Below, piece after piece: positions 1 through 8,085 of a DNA stretch of 64,000 nucleotides. Positions within the stretch are counted from its first letter, which is position 1; every line of letters begins with the position of its first letter. Source of the DNA: Oceanicaulis sp. MMSF_3324. Lineage in GTDB: Bacteria > Pseudomonadota > Alphaproteobacteria > Caulobacterales > Maricaulaceae. The notes under the pieces were generated by a model. The model did no database searches, was not told the DNA's origin, and saw nothing but the letters and a program-made list of their open reading frames with translations. The position numbers and the translations under genes are program-made. Location: assembly GCF_030733545.1 (NCBI RefSeq), contig NZ_JASHIU010000005.1, positions 106,892-170,891 of the forward strand. Reading direction: 5' to 3'.

Positions 1-2956
1 TCGAACCATCGCCCAAGGCGCTTTTCAGGCTGATCTTGTGTCCGAGCGAGGCGCAGATCCGGTCCACAACCGCAAGGCCCAGACCCAGACCCTGTTCTTC
101 CCCCTGATCCGCGCCGCCGCGATTGAACTCGCGGAAAATGGCGGACTGACGCTCCGCCTCGATCCCGGGCCCGGTATCGATCACCTGCAGGCGCACCTGG
201 TCCCCGAACCGCCGGACTCCGACCAGCACCTTGCCGGTCTGGGTATAGCGCACGGCGTTGGCGATCAGGTTCTGCACCACGCTGGTCATCAACCCGCGGT
301 CGGAGAACGCGGCGAGCCGGCTTTTCACCACGCGCAGCTCCAGCCCCTTGGCCTTGGCGCGTCCCTGGAACTGGGCAGCGGTCTCCTCGACCAGTTCATC
401 AATGGCGAAAACGCTGGGCCGAGGCGACACTCCGCCGGCATCCAGACGCGAAATGTCCAGAAGCGCCCTCAGCAAGCGGTCGGCATGGTCGATGGCGCGT
501 TCGATCTGGTGCGCCAGATTGCGGTTCTCGCTGGACCCGCCCTCGCCCAGCGCCCCCTCCAGCGCGCCCGCATACAGCCGCGCCGCCGACAGGGGCTGCA
601 AGAGGTCATGGCTGGCGGCGGCCAGAAAGCGCGTCTTGGACTGGGTCGCCGCTTCGGCTTCACGCCGGGCGACTTCAAGATCCTGGGCCAGCTGCAAGCG
701 CGCCTCGCTTTCCGCCTTCAGGGCGGCCGTGCGCTCCTCGACCCGGGTTTCCAGAAGGTCATAGGCGCGCTTGAGCGCCTGTTCTGCCTCGCGCCGGGCG
801 GTGTTGTCCTGATAGACGCCGAAATATCCCACGACCTCGCCATCCTCCAGGCGCGGCTGGTAGACCACCTGCCAGGATCGCGCGCGACCGCCGCCCTTGC
901 TGCGGGAGATGTCAAACACCTGCCGCTCGCCATTGAGCGCGCCTTCCATATGCGGTCGACGCAGGGCGTATTCCTCCTCGGTCATGAACTCGGCCAGCGG
1001 CTTGCCCACTGCCGAAGGGTCAATGTCGAAAAACTCGAGATAACCGCGATTGGCGAACCGCAATCGGTAATCCCGATCTGCGTAACTGAGCAGAACGGGC
1101 AGATTGTCGGTATAGAACCGGATCGAGCGTTCGCTTTCCTTCAGCCGGTCTTCGGAGCTGCGCAATTGCTCGGCGGTTTCATCGATCAGTCTGACCACGT
1201 CTCCCGGGCTGACCCGGGCGCCGCGCAGGACACGAGTCATCAGGATGCGTGCAGATGCGGCGCCCACCGCACGCGCCAGCCGGGCTTCGGCCAGTCCGGC
1301 GACCGCAGCGGTCAACGCATCGCCCGAGCGTAAGGGTCGCGCCACGGCGCGCGACAGATCATCGAGCGCTCGCTCGGCCTGGGGCGCGCCCAGCACCCGG
1401 ATCAGCACGGTCTCAAGATCGGAAATCCGCGCGCCTGCGGCGGGCGCGGTTTCCAGGGGCCGGGCGCCGGTGAACGCGTCCGCCTGCAATTCATCCACCA
1501 GCCCTGTGGACGAGAAGGCCACGGCGCCGATGAAGGTGATGATGTTGGCGCTCAGACAGGCGATTGCGGCGAATGCGAACGGGTCAACGCCACTGGGGGC
1601 CGGCGGGGCGGCGCCGGCATAGCTGGGGATCAGGATCAGCACGACCCAGAGCCCGAGCCCGGCGCCCATGCCCGCCAGGGCGCCGGCGCGATTGGCCTTG
1701 CGCCAGTACAGACCGAACAACAAGGCGGGCGCGAGCTGGGCGACGCCGGCGAACGCGACCAGGCCGATCCCCGCCAGCGCAGCCGACCGGTCCAGCCCCA
1801 GATGAAACAGATAGGCGAGCCCTACCAGCCCCAGCACCGATGCGCGCCGCCACATCAGGAAGCGCTTGGCGAGATCGCTGCGTCGCGCCTCGGCCAGGAA
1901 GAGCGGCCCCACAAGGTTGTTCACCAGCATGGTGGACATGGCGAGCGCTGTGATGGTGACCATGCCGGCGGCGGCGGAAAAGCCGCCCAGAAACACCAGC
2001 ACCGCCAGCCAGCGCGCATCGAGTTCCAATGGCAGAGCGAGCACATAGGCGTCCGGATTGGACCCGTCGAGCAAGGTCGAGCCGGCCCAGGCAATGGGCG
2101 GCACCAGGATCGCCACAAGCGCGAGATAGGCGGGAAAGCCCCAGCGCGACAGCCGGGCGTCACTGGGCTTTGAGACCTCGACCACCATCATGTGAAACTG
2201 CCGCGGCAGGCACAGGGCCGCGAAGGCGCCCAGCAAGGTCAGGACCAGGAACCGGAAATCCACCCCCGGCAAGGTCAGCGGCGATTGCGCCAGCGCCGTC
2301 ATGCGCGCCGCTTCAGGCTGGTGAATCCAGACCTCCACCGCCAGCCACCCCACCGCCAGCATGGCCAGCAGCTTGATGATGGATTCAAACCCCACCGCCA
2401 GAACGAGACCGCGGTGGCTGGCGGCGGTGTCGGTATGACGCTGGCCGAACACCATGGCGAAAGCGGCCAGGCTGATCGCCACCGGCAAACCCCAGCCGCG
2501 CCCCAGGGGACCGCCGGTCAACAGGTCGAGCGAAGCGGCGGCGCTCTTGAGCTGGAGCGCAATGTACGGAATGAGCGCCAGCAACAGCGCCAGCGTGGCC
2601 AGAGCGCCGACGGCGGCGGATTTGCCATAGCGCAGGGACAGGAAGTCCGCGATCGAGCTGGTGTCATGCTCGCGCCCCAGAGCCACAAGGCGGCGAACGA
2701 TGGGAAACCCCAAACCGAAGACCAGGGCGGGGCCCAGATAGATCGGCAGATAATCCCAGCCCGCGCGCGCGGCCTCGCCCACTGCGCCGTAAAACGTCCA
2801 GCTGGTGCAATAGACCGCCAGCGCCAGGGTGTAGAGCACGGCGCGACGGCGCGATGACCGGTCGAACCGCGCCGCACGGGCATCCCCCCAGGCGGCGAGC
2901 GCAAACAGCAAGGCCACATAGGCGCCAAGAACCCCGAGCGCGAGACTGAGCGGCAC
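1..2956 (-). CDS. Transporter-fused hybrid sensor histidine kinase (CrbS/MxtR-like), 3' end cut by window
   Basis: The reading frame starts at a GTG at 2956, preceded by a strong GGGAGGAGG-type ribosome-binding site, and stays open to the window edge (985 codons visible). Residues about 1-490 form a multi-spanning sodium:solute symporter (SLC5/SSS) module. A PAS region lies near 625-740 and a coiled linker follows. The kinase has an H-box (ASHDLLQP, histidine near residue 783), an N-box (NLIANAVRYT) and G-boxes (DTGPGI, GLGLGLAVV). Kinases of this build usually end in a receiver domain, which would lie beyond the edge. Related proteins (CrbS, MxtR) control acetate or carboxylate use. The neighbouring symporter pair on the same strand suggests a shared ligand; this is inference. 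Confidence 0.88.
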   Translation of the reverse strand, partial: MPLSLALGVLGAYVALLFALAAWGDARAARFDRSSRRRAVLYTLALAVYCTSWTFYGAVGEAARAGWDYLPIYLGPALVFGLGFPIVRRLVALGREHDTSSIADFLSLRYGKSAAVGALATLALLLALIPYIALQLKSAAASLDLLTGGPLGRGWGLPVAISLAAFAMVFGQRHTDTAASHRGLVLAVGFESIIKLLAMLAVGWLAVEVWIHQPEAARMTALAQSPLTLPGVDFRFLVLTLLGAFAALCLPRQFHMMVVEVSKPSDARLSRWGFPAYLALVAILVPPIAWAGSTLLDGSNPDAYVLALPLELDARWLAVLVFLGGFSAAAGMVTITALAMSTMLVNNLVGPLFLAEARRSDLAKRFLMWRRASVLGLVGLAYLFHLGLDRSAALAGIGLVAFAGVAQLAPALLFGLYWRKANRAGALAGMGAGLGLWVVLILIPSYAGAAPPAPSGVDPFAFAAIACLSANIITFIGAVAFSSTGLVDELQADAFTGARPLETAPAAGARISDLETVLIRVLGAPQAERALDDLSRAVARPLRSGDALTAAVAGLAEARLARAVGAASARILMTRVLRGARVSPGDVVRLIDETAEQLRSSEDRLKESERSIRFYTDNLPVLLSYADRDYRLRFANRGYLEFFDIDPSAVGKPLAEFMTEEEYALRRPHMEGALNGERQVFDISRSKGGGRARSWQVVYQPRLEDGEVVGYFGVYQDNTARREAEQALKRAYDLLETRVEERTAALKAESEARLQLAQDLEVARREAEAATQSKTRFLAAASHDLLQPLSAARLYAGALEGALGEGGSSENRNLAHQIERAIDHADRLLRALLDISRLDAGGVSPRPSVFAIDELVEETAAQFQGRAKAKGLELRVVKSRLAAFSDRGLMTSVVQNLIANAVRYTQTGKVLVGVRRFGDQVRLQVIDTGPGIEAERQSAIFREFNRGGADQGEEQGLGLGLAVVDRICASLGHKISLKSALGDGS

Positions 2957-3096
2957 GAAGCCTCCTCCCCTGACCGTCCGGCTCTTATGGGTTTTCCGGA
3001 CATGGTTGACGATAGCCGGACTGCGCCCCTGCTGACCAGAGTCACGAAACAAGCGCGGCGGCCCCCCCCGCGCCGTTCGTCCGGTTCAGAGCGCGC

Positions 3097-5034
3097 TTAT
3101 TCGGCTGGCGCGTTCCCGTGGGTGACATGGGATACGGAGGAAGGCATGCGAATGTCCTCCACCATGTTCTGGATCTCCTCGGGCGGGGCCTTTGTGGCCA
3201 GCGCCACAAGGGTCGCGGTGATGAAGCTGATCACCATGCCCACCGAGCCGAAGCCTTCCGGCGACACGCCCAGGAACCATTGGTCCGCCGTGCCCGGCGC
3301 AATGTCGGGGAGCACCCCGAACGCACCGCCCAGGAAGATCAGGCCGAAGACGATGGAGCCGATCAGCATGGGGCGGGTGTCCCCTTCCCCTTTCAGACCA
3401 AAGTGCATGATCAACAGGACGATGCCGATGATCAGGGCGACGACGCCCAGCACGATGGAGCTGAAGCCGATCTTGAAGTGCACGATGTACGCGGCGGTGA
3501 TCGACAGACCGACGACCATGCCGGCGATCGCGCCTTCCTTGTTCATGCGCTTCCAGAAAATCCCCAGGAAGATCACCGGGAAGAAGCTGGCCGCGCCCAG
3601 ACCGAAGGCGAAGGCCACCACGGCGGCGACGAAACCGGGCGGGTTGATGCCCGCATAGATCGCCACCAGTACGGCCCCCACTGCAGCGACACGCGCCACC
3701 AGCAGCTCCTGGGTGTCGGACATGTTCTGGAACAGCACCTTGCGACACAGGTCGTGTGACACGGCCGAGCTGATCACCATCAGCAGACCCGCAGCCGTGG
3801 ACAGCGCTGCGGCGAGGCCGCCCGCCACCACCAGACCGATCACCCAGCCCGGCAAGCCGCCGATCTCGGGATTGGCCAGCACGAAGATGTCCCGGTCGAG
3901 CGTGGTCACTTCATTGGTTTCAGGGTCGGCGCGATACTGGATCCGGCCATCATCATTCTTGTCGGTGAAGCCCAGAAGACCGGTGCGCTCCCAGTTGTAG
4001 AACCATTGCGGGGTCGCATCCTCGCCCATCTCCGACGCACGCGCTTCCTGGCGGGCGACATCGACGGAATAGACGCTTTCATTGACCGTATCGATGAAGT
4101 TCGACCGGGCGAACACCGCCACAGCCGGCGCCGTGGTGTAGAGCGCTGCGATGAAGATCAGCGCCCAGCCCGCCGAGCGACGGGCGTCAGAGGCCCGCGG
4201 CACGGTGAAGAAGCGGATGATCACGTGCGGCAGGCCCGCCGTGCCCACCATCAGCGCCGCGGTGATCGCCACCACGTCGATCATGGCCTTCTCACCTTGT
4301 AGGTAGGAGGTGAAACCCAGATCGGTCAGCGTCCGGTCGAGACTCATCAACAATGGCGTGCCATCCGCGGTATTGCCGATAAAGCCCAGCTGCGGCAGCG
4401 GATTGCCGGTGATCTGGATGCTCAGGAAGACCGCTGGAACGGTGAAGGCGAAGATCAGCACGCAATACTGGGCGACCTGGGTGTAGGTGACGCCCTTCAT
4501 CCCGCCCAGACCGGCATAGAACAGGACGATGATCGCCCCGATGATGACTCCAGCCTCGATCGGCACGCCGAGGAAGTTCGAGAAGGCGATGCCCGTCCCG
4601 CGCATCTGCCCGGCGATATAGGTGAAGGAAATGAAGAGCGCACAGATCACGGCCATGATCCGCGCCGCCTGGCTGTAATACCGGTCGCCGACAAAATCGG
4701 GCACGGTGAACTTGCCGAACTTGCGCAGATAGGGCGCCAGCAGAAGCGCCAGCAGCACATAACCGCCGGTCCAGCCCATCAGGAAGACCGAGCCGTCATA
4801 GCCCATGAACGCAATCAGCCCCGCCATGGACAGGAAAGAGGCTGCGCTCATCCAGTCCGCCGCAGTGGCCATGCCGTTGAAGACCGGGTGCACGTCGTGA
4901 CCGGCCACATAGAAGTCCTCGGTGGTCGAGGCCCGCGCCCAGATGGCGATGCCGATATAAAGACCGAACGTTCCGATGACGAAGAACGCGGTCCAGAACA
5001 AGGTCGTATCAAGACCGAAAATGGTCGATTCCAT
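3097..5034 (-). CDS. Cation/solute symporter large subunit (SSS family, VC_2705-type, ActP-like)
   Basis: A 645-residue inner-membrane protein of the sodium:solute symporter family, probably taking up acetate or another small carboxylate with a cation. It opens with a typical first membrane helix, and about 13 hydrophobic helices are spread along its length. It is longer than ordinary ActP because of a hydrophilic, acidic insertion at about residues 320-400 (including DKNDDGRIQYRADPETNE), which is characteristic of the large-subunit subfamily found beside a DUF4212 protein. The DUF4212 gene lies 10 bp upstream, so the two form one operon. The transporter-fused kinase follows 140 bp downstream on the same strand. 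Substrate is inferred from the family, not from a residue. Confidence 0.9.
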   Translation of the reverse strand: MESTIFGLDTTLFWTAFFVIGTFGLYIGIAIWARASTTEDFYVAGHDVHPVFNGMATAADWMSAASFLSMAGLIAFMGYDGSVFLMGWTGGYVLLALLLAPYLRKFGKFTVPDFVGDRYYSQAARIMAVICALFISFTYIAGQMRGTGIAFSNFLGVPIEAGVIIGAIIVLFYAGLGGMKGVTYTQVAQYCVLIFAFTVPAVFLSIQITGNPLPQLGFIGNTADGTPLLMSLDRTLTDLGFTSYLQGEKAMIDVVAITAALMVGTAGLPHVIIRFFTVPRASDARRSAGWALIFIAALYTTAPAVAVFARSNFIDTVNESVYSVDVARQEARASEMGEDATPQWFYNWERTGLLGFTDKNDDGRIQYRADPETNEVTTLDRDIFVLANPEIGGLPGWVIGLVVAGGLAAALSTAAGLLMVISSAVSHDLCRKVLFQNMSDTQELLVARVAAVGAVLVAIYAGINPPGFVAAVVAFAFGLGAASFFPVIFLGIFWKRMNKEGAIAGMVVGLSITAAYIVHFKIGFSSIVLGVVALIIGIVLLIMHFGLKGEGDTRPMLIGSIVFGLIFLGGAFGVLPDIAPGTADQWFLGVSPEGFGSVGMVISFITATLVALATKAPPEEIQNMVEDIRMPSSVSHVTHGNAPAE

Positions 5035-5044
5035 TGTCCCCTCC

Positions 5045-5374
5045 CTACGCGTTTTCGTCTTCAGCGTCGTACTTGCGCTCGATGCGGTTCATCATGGCGG
5101 AGTAGACGAAGATCAGGATGACGAAGACATAGATCGCGCCCTGTTGCGCGAACCAGAACCCCAGCGGCGCGCCGCCGATAGAGAAATTGTCGAGAATGTC
5201 CCGGAACAGAATTCCAAACCCGTAGGACACGGTGAACCAGATCACCAAGAGAACCCCCATCAGGTTGAGGTTCTCTCGCCAGTAGCGCTTGTAGCGCTCC
5301 TCTCGGACCGTATGGTCGCCGGACACGCCGCTTGACGGCTTGTCTCCGGCGGGATGGTCTTGGTCAGCCATCAT
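5045..5374 (-). CDS. DUF4212 protein, symporter small subunit
   Basis: A 109-residue protein with two hydrophobic helices (about residues 38-60 and 75-98) and a charged N-terminus. The sequence YWRENLNLMGVLLVIWFTVS is typical of the DUF4212 / 'sodium:solute symporter small subunit' family, always found directly upstream of a large SSS subunit as here. It is thought to associate with the large subunit in the inner membrane. A GGGAGGAG site precedes two in-frame ATG codons (5374 and 5371); the second is better spaced, so the true start may be 5371. It is the first gene of the symporter operon; its promoter should lie between 5375 and 5471. Confidence 0.88.
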   Translation of the reverse strand: MMADQDHPAGDKPSSGVSGDHTVREERYKRYWRENLNLMGVLLVIWFTVSYGFGILFRDILDNFSIGGAPLGFWFAQQGAIYVFVILIFVYSAMMNRIERKYDAEDENA

Positions 5375-5471
5375 GCTCCTCCCTTTTTCATCGGGGTTTT
5401 CCCCGTATGACTCAAAGGGTGTCAGTCAGATGGCGGGGCGTGCAGCCCGACATTGGTCTGATTGGAGCCGC

Positions 5472-6254
5472 CTAGGCCTGGCCCGGATCCGCCAGTGCAA
5501 ACCCGCCCGAAGGCTGGCGCATCACGCCGAACACCTGCGCGAGCGTTTCAGCATCCAGCACCGCGTCCGGCGAACCGCACGCGATCAGGCGCCCGCGATC
5601 AAGGACCGCAACCCGATCGGCATAGCGCCCCGCCAGTTCAAGATCATGAAGCGCGCAAACCACGCTGGCCCCGCGATCCGCCTGGGCGCGCAGCACCTGC
5701 ATCGCCTCGAGCTGGTGACGCGGGTCGAGCGCGGCTATGGGCTCGTCCGCCATGAGAAGGGACGCATCCGACGCCAGCGCCCGCGCCAGATGCAAACGGG
5801 CCTGTTCCCCGCCGGACAGGGTGTGGAGCAGTCGGTTCTTCAGCGCCGTGGCGCCTGTCAGTTCAAGCGCCTGATCCACCTTGTCCCGATCGGTCGCGCC
5901 GAGCCGGTCATAGGCCGCCCCGCCCCAGGCGAAGCGTCCCAGCGCCGCCAGATCCGCGCCGGTCACCGACCAGGCCACTGTGCGATCCTGCGGAAGGTAC
6001 GCCATCTGTCGGGCCCGGGCCCGGGCGCTCAGAACGCTGACCGGTCCGCCATCCAGCATGACGCCGCCCGCATCCGGCTCCAACAGACCCAGCAGGGTCC
6101 GGATCAGGGTGGACTTGCCCGCGCCATTGGGGCCGACCAGGGCGATCATCTCGCCGCTGTGGACCTCAAGGGAGACATCGCTGAGAATGTCGCGCCCGTC
6201 GCGCCTGATCGAGACGCGATCGGCCAGGAGCCGGATCACGGAGCGCTGCGTCAT
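5472..6254 (-). CDS. btuD: Cobalamin ABC transporter ATP-binding protein
   Basis: A 260-residue ABC ATPase of the iron-siderophore/heme/B12 importer class. Walker A is GPNGAGKST (about residues 39-47), the signature is LSGGEQARLHLARAL (near 145), Walker B is SLLMADEPIAALD and the H-loop is ALHDLELA. It energises import through the adjacent FecCD-type permease. Its start overlaps the permease stop by four bases (ATGA), so the genes are translationally coupled. Sequence alone would also fit a heme or siderophore ATPase; the cobalamin assignment comes from the riboswitch at the head of the operon. Last gene of the btuBFCD unit. Confidence 0.87.
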   Translation of the reverse strand: MTQRSVIRLLADRVSIRRDGRDILSDVSLEVHSGEMIALVGPNGAGKSTLIRTLLGLLEPDAGGVMLDGGPVSVLSARARARQMAYLPQDRTVAWSVTGADLAALGRFAWGGAAYDRLGATDRDKVDQALELTGATALKNRLLHTLSGGEQARLHLARALASDASLLMADEPIAALDPRHQLEAMQVLRAQADRGASVVCALHDLELAGRYADRVAVLDRGRLIACGSPDAVLDAETLAQVFGVMRQPSGGFALADPGQA

Positions 6255-7240
6255 TGGCCCATCCCCCGGCTGCGCGCGGCGATCAGGATGAAGATCGGCG
6301 CGCCGATCATCGACACCATGACCCCCAGGCGCAATTCCTGATCCAGCGGCGCCAGACGCAATATCAGATCGGCGAGCGAAATCAGCCCGCCGCCCAGAAG
6401 CGCACTGGGCCAGACCAGGTCTGCTGGATCATGACGCACAAACGGCCGCACGATATGCGGCGCGACAATGCCGACAAAGCCGATAACCCCTGAAATCGCC
6501 ACGGCCGCCCCGGTCAGCAGCGCCGCCGCGCCAATCACGCCCGTCCGCGTGCGGCCCAGATTGACGCCCAGCGACTGGGCCGTCTCTTCGCCCAGGGCGA
6601 GCGCCCGCAAGCCGGGCGCCGTCAGGACCGCGAGGACCACGCCCGCCACCCAGAAAGGCGCAACGAACACCAGATCATCGAGCGACCGGTTTGTGACCGA
6701 GCCCAGCATCCAGGTGACCATGTCCGACAAGGCGAACCGATTGGGCGCCAGATTGATCGCCAAAGCGCCCAGCGCCCCGGCGAAACTCGACAGACCGACC
6801 CCCACCAGGATCAGCTGCACCGCGCTGATCCGCGCCGCGGCGAGAAAGCTGAGCACACCGGTCGCGGCCAGCGCGCCCAGAACCGCCAGCACCGGCACGG
6901 TGAACGCGCCCAGAAAGCCCAGTCCGAAATAGAGCGCGATGATGGCGCCCAGCGAGGCGGAGGCTGAGACGCCCAGAACGCCCGGCTCGGCCAGCGGGTT
7001 GCGCAACAGCCCCTGCATCAGCGCGCCCGACGCGCCCAAGGCCGCGCCCACGCCCAGCGCCGCCAGGGCGCGCGGCAGACGGATTTCCCACACGATGATG
7101 CGCGCAGTCTCGTCCCCCGCCCCGACCAGGGCGCCGAACGCCTGAGCCAGAGACAGTTCCGAACTGCCCAGAACTCCGGACAGGATCAGCACAAGACCGC
7201 CGCCCGCCAGCAGCGCTGCATTCACCCCCAGCCGGGTCAT
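6251..7240 (-). CDS. btuC: Cobalamin ABC transporter permease (FecCD family)
   Basis: A 329-residue, strongly hydrophobic protein of the FecCD/BtuC family with about ten membrane helices. Family-typical stretches include RLPRALAALGVGAALGASGA, NPLAEPGVLGVS and GFVGIVAPHIVR. It would form the homodimeric inner-membrane channel that passes vitamin B12 from the periplasmic binding protein to the cytoplasm. It overlaps both neighbours by four bases (start within the btuF stop, stop within the btuD start). Function is assigned from family plus the cobalamin riboswitch controlling the operon. Confidence 0.88.
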   Translation of the reverse strand: MTRLGVNAALLAGGGLVLILSGVLGSSELSLAQAFGALVGAGDETARIIVWEIRLPRALAALGVGAALGASGALMQGLLRNPLAEPGVLGVSASASLGAIIALYFGLGFLGAFTVPVLAVLGALAATGVLSFLAAARISAVQLILVGVGLSSFAGALGALAINLAPNRFALSDMVTWMLGSVTNRSLDDLVFVAPFWVAGVVLAVLTAPGLRALALGEETAQSLGVNLGRTRTGVIGAAALLTGAAVAISGVIGFVGIVAPHIVRPFVRHDPADLVWPSALLGGGLISLADLILRLAPLDQELRLGVMVSMIGAPIFILIAARSRGMGQ

Positions 7241-8085
7241 GGCATGGCCCCTTCAATCGCACCGAACAGGGCGTTCGCTTCCTGACGCGCGCGCAGTGCC
7301 TCATCAGCCATGAACCAGGCGCCGCACGACAGGGCCGCCGCATCGAGATAGATCACCGGCGTGGTCTCCATCATGCGCCGGAACACCGCGTGGCGACTGG
7401 CCGACCAGCTGTCGATCGGTGCGGTCTCGCCATCGAAGAAGGCCGCCAGAATGACATCGGGTTGCTGGGCGTGAAGCTGTTCCAGCGGCAAGGTCACCCA
7501 GCCGCTCTTGCCCTGGCTGGCGATGACATTGTCAAAGCCCGCAGCCGTCATGAAGGCGTCCATCAGGGTGCCCGACCCGGCCGTGAATCCGGACGGGGTC
7601 ATGTAGAGCGCGTTGAGACGCGGCCCGTCCGCCGCGCGCGCCAGCTGGGTGCGCATATGGGAGATGCGGGCCTCCCCGCTCCCCGGCCGCCCCAGCGCCG
7701 CCGCCGTGCGCCGGATCATGGCTTCCACATCGTCAAAGTCCGACGCGTAGCCCAGCTCGAAGGTCTCAAGTCCCAGACGCTCGAAATAGGCGGCGGCGCG
7801 TCCGCCGGCGTCATAGCCGCGCACGATCAGATCGGGGTCGAGCGCCAGCACATCCTCCGCATCATCGCGGATCTGGGGCACGCCCTGCGCCTGGGCTCTG
7901 AGATAGGAATGCCGATCATCGGCATGATCGGACACCGCAAGCACGTGATCGGGATCCGCCAGTCCCAGCACATACTGATCGGCGCAATAGTCGAGCGAGA
8001 CCACATGCGGCTCGGTCGCCGCCGCGTCAGACGCGATGGCGACGCCCAGCATCAGGGCGAGAAAACCGGGCGCCGCCCCGGCCAT
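7237..8085 (-). CDS. btuF: Periplasmic cobalamin-binding protein (BtuF-like)
   Basis: A 282-residue protein with an N-terminal signal peptide (hydrophobic core about residues 5-22, likely cleavage after ASDAAA) and a helical-backbone periplasmic binding fold (Peripla_BP_2). Characteristic features are VVSLDYCADQYVLGL near the mature N-terminus, DLIVRGYD in the first lobe and QQPDVILAAFF in the second. It would deliver B12 to the BtuCD complex. The ATG overlaps the btuB stop by one base (TAATG). Related proteins bind heme or siderophores; the riboswitch favours a corrinoid ligand. Confidence 0.85.
   Translation of the reverse strand: MAGAAPGFLALMLGVAIASDAAATEPHVVSLDYCADQYVLGLADPDHVLAVSDHADDRHSYLRAQAQGVPQIRDDAEDVLALDPDLIVRGYDAGGRAAAYFERLGLETFELGYASDFDDVEAMIRRTAAALGRPGSGEARISHMRTQLARAADGPRLNALYMTPSGFTAGSGTLMDAFMTAAGFDNVIASQGKSGWVTLPLEQLHAQQPDVILAAFFDGETAPIDSWSASRHAVFRRMMETTPVIYLDAAALSCGAWFMADEALRARQEANALFGAIEGAMP

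Noticed and set aside
38..1333. Long plus-strand open frame of 431 codons
   Set aside because: It is the antisense of the histidine kinase gene, whose H-, N- and G-box motifs are unambiguous on the minus strand; the plus product has no recognisable domain.
5392..5405. CGGGG-TTTT-CCCCG hairpin upstream of the DUF4212 gene
   Set aside because: Only five base pairs and no T-tract on the minus strand, so it is not supported as a terminator or operator.
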